From: Sphagnum magellanicum
Lineage: Eukaryota; Streptophyta; Sphagnopsida; Sphagnales; Sphagnaceae
DNA length: 64,000 bases
NCBI GenBank assembly: GCA_021904315.1
Contig: CM038919.1
Coordinates: 930,001 to 994,000 of the forward strand
Reading direction: 5' to 3'
Below, piece after piece: positions 62,323 through 64,000 of this stretch. How positions within the stretch are numbered: position 1 is the stretch's first letter; each line of letters opens with the position of its first letter. The position numbers and the translations under genes are program-made. Under the pieces are notes generated by a model. The model was not told the origin of the DNA. It made no database searches and saw only the letters and a list, made by a program, of their open reading frames with translations.

Positions 62323-63300
62323 AGCGATGAGGATTCTGAATTCACATGCCACTTCATGACTGCTTTTGTTAAACTGGTACGCCAATTTTCGCACATCGAG
62401 ATTGAGTTTCGAAGAGCACGAACGTTTTATGTGGTGTAGTTCATGCTGTTCCTTGCATTTGGATGGCTCTAGTGGAAGCGAAAGATGCTCGGGTGGTTCA
62501 TGATGCAGCGAAGCTCTTGCAAACAATCCAAACCTTCCTTTACATTGCAACAATAGTTGGCAATCCCCCAACTCTTCTTACCTGAAGTCGGGATTGAATT
62601 TGAGAACTCGGAATTTTTGGTTTTGCGCAGTTGCTTGCAAACTAAGAAGAAGTTTTCAAATTGTGTATGAAAGGCTTCTGCCACATCCAACAGGAATTTC
62701 ACTACTTGTGTTCTCTTCCTGTGCTTGAAAAAATTCAAATGCATTGCTTTGCCAGTTTATCAAGCAGACCTCAGCAATTGAGCATCAAACAATTTAATTA
62801 TGCTGGGATTATTTTGGATTACAAATTGCAAAAATATGATGCAGGAACTAAAAGTCTTTTTTTTCAACTTAACATGAGGAATCATTTATGCGGAGTTCCT
62901 TCGAGATCAGTTGTCCATTACCTTGAAACTCATATAAAATAAATTTATTTTGTGCTTGTTGTCATGATGCTTCTTAACATGTGTCCATGTGCAAAAGCAT
63001 TTGGTGCTGTGAAGTCTCTCACCAATAGGACCTGCCTTTGGTAAGTATTTTTGTATGTGTGATCTTTTGGAAAACTCTTAGAATACTTTTCAAGTTCTTT
63101 CCAACTTTCTGGATACTGCTGGGTTTCATTAGTTACTCTTCTGTACCAATCCAGAAACAAAATTGAGCCAATTAACGGACAATCATGGACATTATCTTCA
63201 GTTATGAGATATTTATTGGGTTTTTACTCAATATTATTGGGAATATGAGCAAACCATCAACTTGTTGTCAACATGCGGTATTCATCTGATGGATTTATTT
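62323..63300. repeat. Right flank of F-box copy III, homologous to 54.6-55.7 kb
   Basis: Starts with the former C-terminal codons (homologous to copy I) and continues as non-coding DNA matching the flank of copy I in scattered blocks. No other gene. Confidence 0.6.
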
Positions 63301-64000
63301 TTCCAAGTAGGCTATTCATAAAGGACTTTGTGGCTAAGTTTATAGTTCATATGCTTATACCACAAGTATGGATTTGAAATTCAGCAAGTAGATGCTGTAC
63401 AATGTAGACGAGGTCAATAAAACTAACCGATAAGTCTTGGCATGATTTTCATTGGTTATCACAGGAGTCCGTGAATTCATTTATCTCTAAAATGTCATGC
63501 CTCGTGCAATCAAGCCAGGAGGTTAGTTTTAATACTTCTTTCCTGGTCGTAGATTTGAATAAGGCATATCAGCTCTTCGTAATTTCTGTCCTTTTAGGGG
63601 TGATCACTGACTATGGAGTATGTCATTCAGCACCCCTTCTTTTATCCACTAACTCTTTCACATGATTGTGCACATTGTTACTAACTATAATACAAATTGC
63701 GTGCCTACTTCCAGCTCTGAAGTCTCTACAAAAGGGTTGATTTTTTAGTAGATTATAAAATGTGCACTAGTGACGATAGGATTACCCTCTGATATGATTA
63801 CCCACTGATATGCCTAAGAATTCATTATGTGATTTTGATGAAGGGACATGTGGTTCCTTCGTCATTTGCTAATTCCGTTTTTGCCAAATATGGATCTTTC
63901 AAAATAAGCCAAAGGTGACTTAAAAATTTTTTAAAAAGAAAGGCAAGTTCAACAAGCACCCAAAAAGAAGACCAGTGCAAAATACTTTCTGGGTAATAAA
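63301..64000. other. Intergenic to window end, no gene seen
   Basis: No gene or element could be supported. The sequence is cut by the window edge. Confidence 0.5.

Overview
The window is nuclear DNA from a land plant. The evidence is a chloroplast chlorophyll b reductase (NYC1), a plant-type SMP-C2 membrane protein (NTMC2T6 class), an ankyrin-TM protein of the kind plants carry in numbers, GT-AG introns of about 80-600 bp with TGCAG acceptors, and AT-rich intergenic DNA full of hAT, Tourist-like and LTR-element debris. The protein sequences are diverged from angiosperm relatives, and a seed-free plant (moss-like) seems most likely to me. That placement is an inference, not something the sequence proves.

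Layout. 1-3.4 kb: AT-rich DNA with a decayed hAT transposase piece. 3.4-9.4 kb (+): an 11-exon NTMC2T6-like gene. 9.4-17.4 kb: gene-poor DNA holding a solo LTR with TAAAC duplications and a 950-bp non-autonomous hAT element with a perfect 8-bp duplication. 17.4-21.1 kb (+): a triple 150-bp tandem repeat, then an uninterrupted ALIX/BRO1-type ESCRT gene. 23.0-27.5 kb (-): ten-exon NYC1. 29.9-30.8 kb (-): COX19, head-to-head across 378 bp with RIO2 (31.2-35.1 kb, +), with three telo-box-like repeats between them. 35.8-38.5 kb (-): a 920-residue ankyrin-repeat membrane protein, convergent with RIO2. 38.9-39.5 kb: a tandem repeat carrying a Tourist-like MITE.

42.4-51.6 kb: an old, heavily broken Ty3/gypsy retroelement whose interior is unusual. 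Between its protease and reverse transcriptase lies a cytosine-5 DNA methyltransferase-like domain, and beyond the integrase there is a PHD-finger-like Cys/His pattern. Two solo LTRs of another copy family (the same family as the one at 12.3 kb) sit inside it, each with its own 5-bp target duplication. This is the most interesting object in the window. 52.4-63.3 kb: a tandem array of F-box/LRR genes, comprising one decayed copy, one short fragment and one open copy (61.1-62.3 kb), with duplicated flanks.

The intact genes are unlinked housekeeping functions: membrane contact or lipid transfer (NTMC2T6), endosomal sorting (ALIX), chlorophyll b turnover (NYC1), cytochrome oxidase assembly (COX19) and 40S ribosome maturation (RIO2). 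Exon boundaries below were placed by hand from reading frame, GT-AG sites and remembered family sequences. For every spliced gene the exon lengths sum to a whole number of codons.
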